Positions 1 through 8,586 of a DNA stretch of 64,000 nt are shown here, piece by piece. Origin of the DNA: G965262015 sp965262015 (GTDB taxonomy: Bacteria; Spirochaetota; Leptospiria; Turneriellales; CBDBES01); the NCBI GenBank assembly GCA_965262015.1, contig OZ253494.1, positions 1,612,001 through 1,676,000 on the forward strand, written 5' to 3'. The number at the start of each line of letters is the position of its first letter. The first letter of the stretch is position 1. A program made the translations under genes and the position numbers. The notes beneath the pieces are model-generated. The model had not been told where the DNA came from and ran no database searches. It was given only the letters and a program-made list of their open reading frames with translations.

Positions 1-1
1 T

Positions 2-1309
2 GAAGATGGTGAGGTAAACGGCGGGGTTGGGGATGATAGAGTGGGAGGCTTGGTTGGGTATCAATCTGGTGGGAGCAGCATAACCGCAAGCTACGCTAAG
101 GGTGGTACTGTAAACGGAGGTGATGGAACTGATGTTGTGGGAGGCTTGGTTGGGGATCAATATGATGGGAGCATAACTAGAAGCTATGTTGAAGGTGGTA
201 CTGTAAACGGGGGAGCTGGGAATGATGTTGTGGGAGGCTTGGTGGGCCAGCAATCTGGAAGTATAACCGCAAGCTACGCTACGGGTGGTACTGTAAACGG
301 GGGAGCTGGGAATGATGTTGTGGGAGGCTTGGTGGGCCAGCAATATGGAAGTATAACCGCAAGCTACGCTACGGGTGGTACTGTAAACGGAGGAGCTGGG
401 AATGATTATGTGGGAGGCTTGGTTGGCACTCAATTTGGAAGTATAACCGCAAGCTACGCTACGGGTGGTACTGTAAACGGAGGAGCTGGGAATGATGATG
501 TGGGAGGCTTGGTGGGCCAGCAATTTGGAAGTATAACCGCAAGCTACGCTACGGGTGGTACTGTAAACGGAGGAGTTGGAAATGATAATGTGGGAGGCTT
601 GGTGGGATACCAATATAGGAGTATAACTGCGAGCTACGCTACGGGTACTGTAAACGGTGGAGATGATGCTGATGATGTGGGAGGCTTGGTGGGCCATCAA
701 TATAGAGGAAGTATAACTGCGAGCTACGCTACAGGTGGTGTAAGCGGGAATGGTGGAACTGATAATGTGGGAGGCTTGGTGGGCCAGCAATTTGGGTATT
801 GTGATGATAGTGATGCTGCTGGTGGTGTATTGAATCCTAATGATGGGTATTGTGACGATAATGCCATGGCTATGTATTATGTACCATCTACCGGAAGCAT
901 AACCGCAAGTTACGCTACGGGTACTGTAAACGGAGGAGTTGGAACTGATAATGTGGGAGGCTTGGTGGGGCTTGAAGACAGTGGTACTAGTACAATAAGA
1001 ATAACTGCGAGCTACGGCTTTGGCACTGCAACTGGAGGAACGGATCAGGAAAATGGTGTTCATCCAAGTATAAATACAGGAACCGCAACGGATCGTGCTG
1101 CCATGTTGATGTCAAGTAACGCTGGTATGTCGTGGAATGTGGCTACTAAAAACACCTTAGGTGCCTGGAGCTTTGCCACTGGTAAAATCCCAGCCCTCAA
1201 ATACGCCGACTACGACGGTACTACTGGTACAGTATTCTATTGCGACAATGTTATGCCTACAACTGGAATTCCCATTCCTAACTGTGGCACCCTTATTTCT
1301 GGGCAGTAG
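2..1309 (+). CDS. GLUG-repeat surface protein, 3' part (5' end outside window)
   Basis: The frame is open from base 2, so the gene begins upstream of the window. It encodes about nine near-identical 30-residue repeats of the form GGTVNGGxGNDxVGGLVGxQxGSITASYAT, which contain the GLUG core GGLVG. At DNA level the repeats are ~90 bp and almost identical between 190 and 650, which points to recent tandem expansion. A non-repeat insertion near 790-890 carries two YCDD motifs. The protein ends in a cap (SWNVATKNTLGAWSFATGK, then PALKYADYDG) and finishes SGQ. The same cap occurs in the pseudogene at 63046-63426, and the complete relative at 59507-61543 has a lipoprotein signal, so this is probably the C-terminal part of a surface lipoprotein. 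GLUG repeats are usually taken as extracellular beta-structured adhesin-like repeats; the function here is unknown. Its GC content is visibly higher than that of the neighbouring housekeeping genes. Confidence 0.85.
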   Translation, partial: EDGEVNGGVGDDRVGGLVGYQSGGSSITASYAKGGTVNGGDGTDVVGGLVGDQYDGSITRSYVEGGTVNGGAGNDVVGGLVGQQSGSITASYATGGTVNGGAGNDVVGGLVGQQYGSITASYATGGTVNGGAGNDYVGGLVGTQFGSITASYATGGTVNGGAGNDDVGGLVGQQFGSITASYATGGTVNGGVGNDNVGGLVGYQYRSITASYATGTVNGGDDADDVGGLVGHQYRGSITASYATGGVSGNGGTDNVGGLVGQQFGYCDDSDAAGGVLNPNDGYCDDNAMAMYYVPSTGSITASYATGTVNGGVGTDNVGGLVGLEDSGTSTIRITASYGFGTATGGTDQENGVHPSINTGTATDRAAMLMSSNAGMSWNVATKNTLGAWSFATGKIPALKYADYDGTTGTVFYCDNVMPTTGIPIPNCGTLISGQ

Positions 1310-1320
1310 GCAGGGATAGT

Positions 1321-1344
1321 AGGTGGTGAAAGAGATCATCACCT
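1321..1344 (+). other. Conserved hairpin just after the GLUG gene stop
   Basis: AGGTGGTGA pairs with TCATCACCT around a 6-nt loop, with one G-T wobble. The equivalent place after the pseudogene at 63426 has AGGTGATGA with TCATCACCT, a perfect pairing. The base change between copies keeps the stem. No T-run follows, so this is not a classical intrinsic terminator. It may be an mRNA 3'-end structure. Confidence 0.5.
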
Positions 1345-1411
1345 TCTGCTTAAGAACGTATCTGCAGGGTTTTAGGGGGGTCAAGGCGTTAGAGCTGAAC
1401 GGAGCCAAAAC

Positions 1412-1575
1412 AATAGACCTGGCTTAGCTATTATTTACAAAACTTAGATTGGATTCCATATCTTTTTAGTGGAGTTGGTTTATACAACTAACTCCACTGT
1501 TCATGTCGATTGACCCTGTCCCTGTAAGATCAAGAAATTAGCATTGGCTCTGGGCAGAAATAGACCTGGCTTAGC
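1412..1575 (+). repeat. 17-bp direct repeat flanking a 130-bp insert with a strong hairpin
   Basis: AATAGACCTGGCTTAGC occurs at 1412-1428 and again at 1559-1575. The intervening 130 bp is absent from the other copies of this spacer (59259 and 63498). The insert carries a 13-bp stem (AGTGGAGTTGGTT at 1468-1480 with its complement at 1486-1498, one G-T wobble, loop TATAC). It contains no ORF. It could be a small insertion or a local duplication. I see no other gene content between 1310 and 1798. Confidence 0.6.
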
Positions 1576-1720
1576 CTCGTATCTTTATTTCATGAGCTAT
1601 TTTGCAATAACTCATATTCTCTAATGGATACTTCTGCATATAAGTGCCCATTTCTCGTTGTATATTTTCATTAGTCATTTTTAAGAAAAACAGCTTATGA
1701 ACACCTTAAACCGTCCAGGA
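1547..1720 (+). repeat. Dispersed intergenic repeat, copy 1
   Basis: This segment runs from GCTCTGGGCAGAAATAGACC to TTAAACCGTCCA and is recognisably the same as 59259-59450 and 63498-63720. Shared blocks include CCTCGTATCTTTATTTCAT, GAGCTATTTT..CAATA.CTC (a hairpin) and CTCATATTCTCTAAT. Copy 1 lacks the block containing GGCAGATTCTGG that copies 2 and 3 have. Each copy lies immediately next to a GLUG-family gene, so it marks the borders of the family's repeat unit. Confidence 0.75.
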
Positions 1721-1798
1721 TTAAATTAAACTTTCTATTCCAAGGATGTTACACTAAATTTTTAAAGTTGTATTGATACCTACCTATTTAGTTTTATA

Positions 1799-3532
1799 AT
1801 GGGTATTATGACATACATCAAAAAATATTTAATGGCTATTTGTATAATATTCCTATTTTCTCTGGATACTGACGGCCTCTTTGCCACGCCTATCTATAAT
1901 TATTCATGGATTCATCAACCTGTTATTGCTAAAAACGCTTTGGTCGCTACACAAAATCAGATAGCTACTCGTGTTGGTATCGAGATTCTTAAACAAGGAG
2001 GTAATGCAGTTGATGCATCAGTAGCTGTTGGATTTGCTCTGGCGGTTACCCTACCAAGAGCCGGAAATATAGGTGGAGGTGGATTTATGATGATTTATTT
2101 AAAAAAATCCAACAAAGTATTGGCTCTTGATTATCGAGAAACTGCACCACTTAAAGCAACGTCAAAAATGTTTTTAGATAAGCAAGGTGAGGTATCCCCT
2201 TTATACTCACAACAGAGCTATAAGGCAGTTGGTGTACCTGGCACAGTAGCTGGCCTAACCTATGCACTCAAAAAATATGGGACTAAAAGTCTTAAAGTAG
2301 TTTTACAACCTGCCATTCGTTTGGCTAGACAAGGCTTTTTAGTAGATTATGATTTATATAATTCCTTAAAATATAATGCTAAAAGGATGAAGCAATATTC
2401 TGCATCAAAAAATACGTTTTTTCATAAGGATGGTACTCTTTACCAACCTGGAGAGCGTTTTAAGCAACCTCGTTTAGCTGATAGTTTAGAGCTAATTGCC
2501 ACACAAGGTAGCTACGCTTTTTATCGAGGTAAGATAGCTAGGTTATTTGTAAAAGATATGGCATCACATGGAGGACTCATTACCCTCAAAGATTTAAAAT
2601 CTTACAAGCCTGTCCTTCGGAAACCTGTTCGAGGCTCTTATCGAGATCATATAATTTATTCTATGCCCCCACCTAGTTCAGGGGGTATTGCCTTAATACA
2701 AATATTAAATATATTGGAAAATTTTAAACTTCATAAAATCCATCATAATTCAGCTAACTTTATTCGTTTGCTTGTTGAAGCTACGAAAGTAGCATATGCC
2801 GACAGGGCCAAATTCTTAGGCGATCCTGATTTTGTATCCATACCTACCAGCAAATTAATATCAAAAAAGTATGCAAAAAATATAGCTAATCAAATTCAAC
2901 AACATAGCCCATACATAAACTCCCATAAAGCACACTTTAAAATAAATCAAGAATCCAGAGAAACTACACATTATTCCATTATTGATCGCAGTGGCAATGC
3001 TGTATCCAATACCTATACTCTTAATTTTAGCTATGGCATGGGTGCAGTAGTTAAAGGAACAGGTATTTTACTCAATAACGAGATGGATGACTTTTCTGCT
3101 AGTGTGGGTTCCTCTAATGCCTATGGTTTGATTGGTTCAGAAGCGAATTCTATTCAACCCAAGAAACGTATGCTAAGTTCTATGAGTCCTTCTTTTGTGT
3201 TTAAGAAAGATAAATTATTTATGGTGACTGGCTCACCTGGTGGCAGTCGAATTATTACTACTGTATTACAGCAAGTTATTAATGTAATTGATTATAATAT
3301 GAATATAGCAGAAGCTACCGCAGCTAACAGAATACATCATCAATGGAGACCAGAGCATATTTATCATGAAAAAGGCATTAGTCATGATACACTGAAAATT
3401 TTACATGACATGGGCTATTCTACCAAAGTAGTAGACGCTTTTGGTGCCTTGCAAAGTATTTTAATACTAAATAAAATCTTACATGGCTATTCTGATCCTA
3501 GAAAACCTAATGCAGCTACTTTAGGATATTAA
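1799..3532 (+). CDS. ggt: Gamma-glutamyltranspeptidase (Ntn hydrolase)
   Basis: Secreted or periplasmic enzyme that cleaves the gamma-glutamyl bond of glutathione and transfers or hydrolyses the glutamyl group. At 577 residues it has the usual family length. The N-terminus looks like a signal peptide (a lysine pair, then a hydrophobic stretch near residues 10-28). The autoprocessing and nucleophile region is present as ESRETTHYSIID, with Thr389 as the predicted catalytic threonine. The conserved GNAVSNTYTLN and later SSMSPSF and GSPGGSRI motifs follow. No clear Shine-Dalgarno separates the ATG at 1799 from an in-frame ATG at 1808. The ABC transporter gene starts 3 bp after the stop, so the three genes are probably co-transcribed. 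The enzyme would let the cell use external glutathione as a cysteine or glutamate source. Confidence 0.93.
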   Translation: MGIMTYIKKYLMAICIIFLFSLDTDGLFATPIYNYSWIHQPVIAKNALVATQNQIATRVGIEILKQGGNAVDASVAVGFALAVTLPRAGNIGGGGFMMIYLKKSNKVLALDYRETAPLKATSKMFLDKQGEVSPLYSQQSYKAVGVPGTVAGLTYALKKYGTKSLKVVLQPAIRLARQGFLVDYDLYNSLKYNAKRMKQYSASKNTFFHKDGTLYQPGERFKQPRLADSLELIATQGSYAFYRGKIARLFVKDMASHGGLITLKDLKSYKPVLRKPVRGSYRDHIIYSMPPPSSGGIALIQILNILENFKLHKIHHNSANFIRLLVEATKVAYADRAKFLGDPDFVSIPTSKLISKKYAKNIANQIQQHSPYINSHKAHFKINQESRETTHYSIIDRSGNAVSNTYTLNFSYGMGAVVKGTGILLNNEMDDFSASVGSSNAYGLIGSEANSIQPKKRMLSSMSPSFVFKKDKLFMVTGSPGGSRIITTVLQQVINVIDYNMNIAEATAANRIHHQWRPEHIYHEKGISHDTLKILHDMGYSTKVVDAFGALQSILILNKILHGYSDPRKPNAATLGY

Positions 3533-3534
3533 TT

Positions 3535-4479
3535 ATGTTGGCATTAGATATAAAGGGAATAAGTAAAACATATTACGCTACGGACCAGAAAAAACCTGGA
3601 AAAAATGTTTATGCTCTAGATGATATTAGTCTAGAAGTACAAGAAGGTGACTGTTTTGCATTATTAGGTCCTAATGGTGCTGGAAAATCAACCCTGATCA
3701 ATATTATCGCCTCATTGCTCAAACAAGACAAGGGTACCATTAAGGTACTAGGACATGATTTACAAGAAGAAAGAGAACAAGCCAAGCTATGTCTAGGTAT
3801 AGTTCCTCAAGAGTTTAATTTTAATATCTTCGAAACTGTTTTCCAAATTATATCCAATCAAGCAGGATATTATGGAGTCAAATACCATATTGCTTTAGAA
3901 TATGCAGAACACATCCTAAAACAACTAAGTTTATGGGATAAAAAAGATACACAATCCATGAAACTCTCAGGGGGTATGAAAAGGCGTTTAATGATTGCTC
4001 GAGCTTTAATTCATAAGCCTAAAATACTAATTTTAGACGAACCAACAGCAGGTGTTGACATAGAATTGCGTCGCTCTATGTGGGCATTTATTGAACAACT
4101 TAAAGCAGGTGGTACAAGTATCATATTAACCACACATTATTTAGAAGAGGCCGAACAGCTATGTAATAATATTGCCATTATTGATCAAGGTAGGATTAAA
4201 ATACATACAAATATGCAAGATATCTTGCAAACATTAGATAAACAAACCTTCATCATAAATATATCTCATCCTCTGTCTTCTATTCCACAATTAAAAGATT
4301 ACTCTCTCCAAAAAACTGATGATACTACATTAGAAGTTACGCTAAACAAGAAGCAGATGTTGAATAACTTGTTTGAGCAACTGAATCATCACAACATTCA
4401 AATCTCAGGTGTTAGAAGTAAAGTCAATCGCTTAGAAGAAATCTTCATGACACTACTACAATCTAAGGAGAATACATGA
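3535..4479 (+). CDS. ABC-2 type transporter, ATP-binding subunit
   Basis: A 314-residue ATPase with all the nucleotide-binding motifs: Walker A GPNGAGKST, Q-loop VPQEFNF, signature LSGGMKRRL, Walker B ILILDEPTAGVD and the H-switch TTHYLEEAEQL. The sequence style (VDIELRRSMW, LTTHYLEEAE) is that of the YadG/NodI exporter group. A C-terminal extension of about 90 residues follows the ATPase core, as in that group. The stop overlaps the permease start (ATGA), which implies translational coupling. Substrate unknown. It follows ggt by 3 bp. Confidence 0.93.
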   Translation: MLALDIKGISKTYYATDQKKPGKNVYALDDISLEVQEGDCFALLGPNGAGKSTLINIIASLLKQDKGTIKVLGHDLQEEREQAKLCLGIVPQEFNFNIFETVFQIISNQAGYYGVKYHIALEYAEHILKQLSLWDKKDTQSMKLSGGMKRRLMIARALIHKPKILILDEPTAGVDIELRRSMWAFIEQLKAGGTSIILTTHYLEEAEQLCNNIAIIDQGRIKIHTNMQDILQTLDKQTFIINISHPLSSIPQLKDYSLQKTDDTTLEVTLNKKQMLNNLFEQLNHHNIQISGVRSKVNRLEEIFMTLLQSKENT

Positions 4480-5249
4480 ACCTAACCATAAATCGAATCG
4501 CATTTCTTACTATCTTAAGAAAAGAAGTTGTGCGTATCCTGAGGATATGGCCCCAGACACTCTTGCCCGCTACGATCACCATGTCTCTTTATTTCCTAGT
4601 GTTTGGTAATCTACTGGGACCAAGAATAAAATCCATACAAAATATTCCATATATTAATTTTATTATACCTGGTATTATTATGATGTCTATCATTACAAAT
4701 TCGTATAATAATGTTGTTTCATCTTTCTTTAGTGCAAAGTTTCAAAGGCATGTAGAAGAGATGTTGGTTGCCCCTATTAATCATTTTATAATCATCATGG
4801 GATTTGTGTTAGGTGGTGTTTTTCGTGGAATCTTAATAGGATGTATTATTACATGCGTTTCTCTATTATTTGCTAAAATCCATTTATATAATATTTATAT
4901 TGTAATACTCACTGGTGCATTAACTTCTTTACTCTTTTCTTTAGCAGGTTTTTTAAATGGTTTGTTTGCAAAAAAGTTTGATGATATTAATATTTTCACA
5001 ACCTTCTTTCTATCACCCTTAACTTACTTGGGAGGAGTTTTTTACTCTATCAAATTACTACCTGAATTCTGGTATAAGATTTCTTTGTTTAACCCTATCC
5101 TCTACATGATAAGTGCTTTTCGGTATGGATTCTTAGGTACTAGTGACGTACCTTTATCGATTGCTTTAATCATGATGACAATGTGTATTATAGTATTGGG
5201 GTTGACGTGTATTATTCTAATGCGAGCTGGTTATGCTCTGAAAAGTTAA
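4476..5249 (+). CDS. ABC-2 type transporter permease
   Basis: A 257-residue integral membrane protein with about six hydrophobic segments, and the ABC-2 signature region near SPLTYLGGVFYSI and LPEFWYKISLFNPILYMISAFRYGF. It belongs to the YadH/NodJ-like group and partners the ATPase that ends inside its start codon. Its last 38 bp overlap the 3' end of the convergent gene at 5212-7074, so the two transcripts are complementary at their ends. The exported substrate cannot be read from the sequence. Confidence 0.9.
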   Translation: MNLTINRIAFLTILRKEVVRILRIWPQTLLPATITMSLYFLVFGNLLGPRIKSIQNIPYINFIIPGIIMMSIITNSYNNVVSSFFSAKFQRHVEEMLVAPINHFIIIMGFVLGGVFRGILIGCIITCVSLLFAKIHLYNIYIVILTGALTSLLFSLAGFLNGLFAKKFDDINIFTTFFLSPLTYLGGVFYSIKLLPEFWYKISLFNPILYMISAFRYGFLGTSDVPLSIALIMMTMCIIVLGLTCIILMRAGYALKS

Positions 5250-7074
5250 CAGGTATCTTTTTCTGTACAAATTGCGAAACAGTATGAAATATCTCATTTT
5301 GTTGTTCTATAAGATTTTTATGGCTTGAATAAGGTATATTAATAATTTCAGATACCATACCTGAAACCTGGCTATCATAGTTAGTATCATCCCGATTGCT
5401 TGCAATACTATCTACTACATTATCCCATGGCTTATCTGTTGGCTGAGCAAATTGGATAAATTGGACAGATTTAAAGTTAAAACGCATACATAAGCCCAAA
5501 ATTTGGTTTCTATCCTTGATGGTGGTCTTGCCAAAAGTTCTCATGATTTTCTGTTTTTTAGCTCCATCAGATGCCGCAACAGGAGAACTTGAAACAAAGC
5601 CAGGTGGAAATACTGATTTCATTAGATTATCACATAGCACACCTGAACTTAGGATTTGAACGTCATAAGCATCCTTAGAAGTTACAATAAAATATAAAGG
5701 TAGATGATCCTGTACCCTGTTCTGAAATAAATTATGTAAATATTTAGTTACTGTTTCTTTTGCAAAAAGACTATCGGTAGGGAATATTGGTTTTAAGAGT
5801 GAAGTGACGTCATAATGTACAATGCGACCGCAAGCTTTTAAAAAAGAATCTAGATCCCCACAACGCATAGCAACAGTACCTAGGATACCTGCTTTACCCT
5901 CTAATAAGAAAATTTTATTTGATAGAGCTTGATCTAAATGTCCTTTAGCGTCTCCATTTTCCCATAAAGAACGTATGTAAGCAACAAAACCCGGAAAATT
6001 TTCTGCGTAATCTGATATTACAATAACTTCTAAATCATTGGATAGATGTGAAAAGTATTGTTGCAACCATTGTCCATACAAAGATGATTTATAAGAGTGA
6101 ATCTGTTGTACACTATTTTCTAGATCAAAATTTTCATCTGCAAAATCAAGAGGATACTTAATTTTACCTGATGATTTTTGCTTATGATCAATATGCCGAG
6201 AAATGGTAGTAATTACTGGTAAAGTAAGCTGATGAAATTCTAAAGGTAATAAGTTAGGGGATGAGGTAGAATCAGAGGAGATATTAAAGATAACACTACT
6301 TTCTTCCAGTAGGAAATCTACATGTGTATATCCTAGATGGATTACAATATTGCTATATTCTTTCCTAAGACTCCAGAATAAGTTAGCCCATTCTTCACGA
6401 TTAATCTGCCACATAGACAAGAATTGGATATTTAATATATCAACACTATCATTGAAAGCAATCACTTTTGAACGAATGGCTGTATCTAAATCAACATCCT
6501 CTGATATATGATCAGCATCAGCTTTCATTAGAGGTATCCCCACCTCTTTTTGAAGCAAATCATAAATACTCAGGCCATCTTTTTGGAACTCTAGATAAAT
6601 AGTTTTATGAAACTCATCTTGTGCATGCAAATTTGCTATACCTAAAGCTAGGTGAATGGACTCAAATGTAGGGATGTCAGAAACTACAGTCCATACCAAA
6701 GACATATAAGACCAAGTAGCCAGAGCAACATGACCATAATTACTTGCCAATTTAATGTAAGTCTGCATGGCACATGGATGCAAAAAAAAGAATTCAGCTA
6801 ACAATGAGGTATCCAGGTATAACACCCTATGATGATATAATATCTTGTATTCCCTCTCTTGTTGTTTTAAGAATGGTTTTATCCCCCAAAGAGCAGTTCT
6901 AGGACCAACAACTTGATCATCCACTAGAAGCCTACCAGATGTTACAATAAAAACATGTTTTGCATGATCAAAATCATCTAACACACCTTCTTTCCAAGGT
7001 AAGGCATTCAAACCTGAACGCTCACTAACACTTAAGCCAGCCAATGTAGGAGGTAGATATAAATTAATATCCAT
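5212..7074 (-). CDS. Large protein with an N-terminal cyclic-nucleotide-binding-like domain
   Basis: The 620-residue protein has no signal peptide. Residues about 35-130 look like a cNMP-binding beta-roll (HVFIVTSGRLLVDDQVVGPR, then a hydrophobic strand and LLAEFFFLHP). The usual phosphate-binding cassette (GE..L....R.A) is not clear, so ligand binding is doubtful. The remaining 480 residues match nothing I recognise. They contain possible alpha/beta segments (LEVIVISDYAENFPGF, LYFIVTSKDAYD). The start codon lies 3 bp beyond the stop of the TPR/Mrr gene on the same strand, so the two form an operon. The 3' end overlaps the ABC permease gene. With two adenylate cyclases in this window, a cAMP effector role is possible but unproven. 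Confidence 0.6.
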   Translation of the reverse strand: MDINLYLPPTLAGLSVSERSGLNALPWKEGVLDDFDHAKHVFIVTSGRLLVDDQVVGPRTALWGIKPFLKQQEREYKILYHHRVLYLDTSLLAEFFFLHPCAMQTYIKLASNYGHVALATWSYMSLVWTVVSDIPTFESIHLALGIANLHAQDEFHKTIYLEFQKDGLSIYDLLQKEVGIPLMKADADHISEDVDLDTAIRSKVIAFNDSVDILNIQFLSMWQINREEWANLFWSLRKEYSNIVIHLGYTHVDFLLEESSVIFNISSDSTSSPNLLPLEFHQLTLPVITTISRHIDHKQKSSGKIKYPLDFADENFDLENSVQQIHSYKSSLYGQWLQQYFSHLSNDLEVIVISDYAENFPGFVAYIRSLWENGDAKGHLDQALSNKIFLLEGKAGILGTVAMRCGDLDSFLKACGRIVHYDVTSLLKPIFPTDSLFAKETVTKYLHNLFQNRVQDHLPLYFIVTSKDAYDVQILSSGVLCDNLMKSVFPPGFVSSSPVAASDGAKKQKIMRTFGKTTIKDRNQILGLCMRFNFKSVQFIQFAQPTDKPWDNVVDSIASNRDDTNYDSQVSGMVSEIINIPYSSHKNLIEQQNEIFHTVSQFVQKKIPVNFSEHNQLALE

Positions 7075-7077
7075 ATT

Positions 7078-8442
7078 TTATTTAATGCGATCCAAATATT
7101 TCACTAATATAGTTTTATCAATTAACTCAATTGGTCTCGACTGAGAGAATATAATGGCTCCGGGACTAAAAGCACCTGTTGTCATAAATATCCCCCTATT
7201 GGCATTACTAATTTTCATATTCTCATACATGTCACGTAAAGTATTCTCCAATACCACTTCTGTTGTACGCACAATATACACCAGACGATGATTTTTTTTT
7301 GTATTACGCCATCTACTATCATCCTCCGCAGCAATGATATGTATTTCTGAGGTATTGACAATGTCAACACTGATTGCTTTTAAATTCATTAATTCAATTA
7401 AATTCTTGCTGATCTCTTCAAAGGAAAGTGTTGTTGCAATAACAAAATCCTTAATAGAATCTTCTGTTTGAAAATCTTCATAAGATGATAATTTTTGGCT
7501 CACATCTCTAAAACCTGGATTAATACTATGTATATATTCCCACTGTTGCAATGCCAGAGGTATATCTCTACGTAATTCAGCAGCTCTAGCCATTGCATAT
7601 CTTAAATTTAATTCTGTTTGTGATTTAGGTTGGGCTTTTTCTAAACCTATCTTAAAATGCCTCAATGCAGAACTAGTATGATTTTGACTCAAATATGACA
7701 ACCCAATGCCCAAATGTGCTTTTGTAACAAAAGATGGATCTTTCATAGATAGTTCAAATTCTCTATTAGCCCACTCATAATCTTTTTGTGCTTTGAGGCA
7801 TAGCGCTAAATAATAATGGGCTTCAGCCAAGGTGGAGTCTATTTTCAGAGCCTGTAATAAATGACCCTTAGCCTCTGCTGTATTAGAAAGTGCATATGAA
7901 ACGATACCTAGATTCAGATGGCTTGGTCCATGGATAGGGTCAAATTTAACCGCTTGTTGTAAATAGGTGAATGCTTTTTCCATATTATTCTGTTTTTTTA
8001 AAATAAGACCTAGTTTGTAGCAATATTTACCTTCTGTTGAAGTCAACTTAGTAAGTAAAAGGAACTCTTTTTTGGCAAATTCATAATTATTCAAATTCAA
8101 GTGAACGTCGCCTAGTCTATTACGCACCGTTTCTTCTTGAACGTTATGATTATTGTAAACATTTATATCTAAAGCCCTCTGGTAGTGTTTAATAGCTTCA
8201 TGTGGTAAGTTTTGCATTTCTTTTACAAAACCCATCAAATAATAAAGCTCTGAATCTCGACCGTTCTTGTTAGCTAATAGTGCTAATTTTCTTAATGCAA
8301 GGTCAAATTCACCCCCTTTAATCATACTCTGGATACCAGCAATTTTCTGGGGCAAGAAATATACCTTAAATGCATAGTACGAAAGAAAGGTAATAACACT
8401 GAGAATACCCAGGATGACTATAATATTAATGATATCTTCCAT
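7078..8442 (-). CDS. Membrane-anchored TPR protein with C-terminal Mrr-like domain
   Basis: The 454-residue protein starts with one transmembrane segment (about residues 5-25), followed by around seven TPR-type helical repeats (residues 35-310; for example AIKHYQRALDINVYN, AFTYLQQAVKFDPIHG, AKGHLLQALKIDSTLAEAHYYLALC). The last ~110 residues resemble the Mrr_cat nuclease fold: RGIFMTTGAFSPGA and a later IELIDKTILVKYL match its conserved C-terminal half. The catalytic QxK-type strand appears as VYIVRTT, without the expected lysine, so nuclease activity is doubtful. It is the first gene of a two-gene minus-strand operon with the cNMP-like gene. The partner or substrate is unknown. Confidence 0.75.
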   Translation of the reverse strand: MEDIINIIVILGILSVITFLSYYAFKVYFLPQKIAGIQSMIKGGEFDLALRKLALLANKNGRDSELYYLMGFVKEMQNLPHEAIKHYQRALDINVYNNHNVQEETVRNRLGDVHLNLNNYEFAKKEFLLLTKLTSTEGKYCYKLGLILKKQNNMEKAFTYLQQAVKFDPIHGPSHLNLGIVSYALSNTAEAKGHLLQALKIDSTLAEAHYYLALCLKAQKDYEWANREFELSMKDPSFVTKAHLGIGLSYLSQNHTSSALRHFKIGLEKAQPKSQTELNLRYAMARAAELRRDIPLALQQWEYIHSINPGFRDVSQKLSSYEDFQTEDSIKDFVIATTLSFEEISKNLIELMNLKAISVDIVNTSEIHIIAAEDDSRWRNTKKNHRLVYIVRTTEVVLENTLRDMYENMKISNANRGIFMTTGAFSPGAIIFSQSRPIELIDKTILVKYLDRIK

Positions 8443-8586
8443 AAATTAGAACGACAGCTACTCGGATATGTAAATCGGATAAATATATTACTAACTTAAC
8501 ATTATTGTCCATACATTATTATATAAAAAAAGTTTTTAGCTTTCCAAATCATTTTCATGGTAACACCTAGTTAACGGGCATCTTTC

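Noticed and set aside
1468..1498. Intrinsic terminator in the spacer after the first GLUG gene
   Set aside because: The stem is strong but is followed by GTTCATG rather than a T-run, and on the other strand by A-rich sequence.
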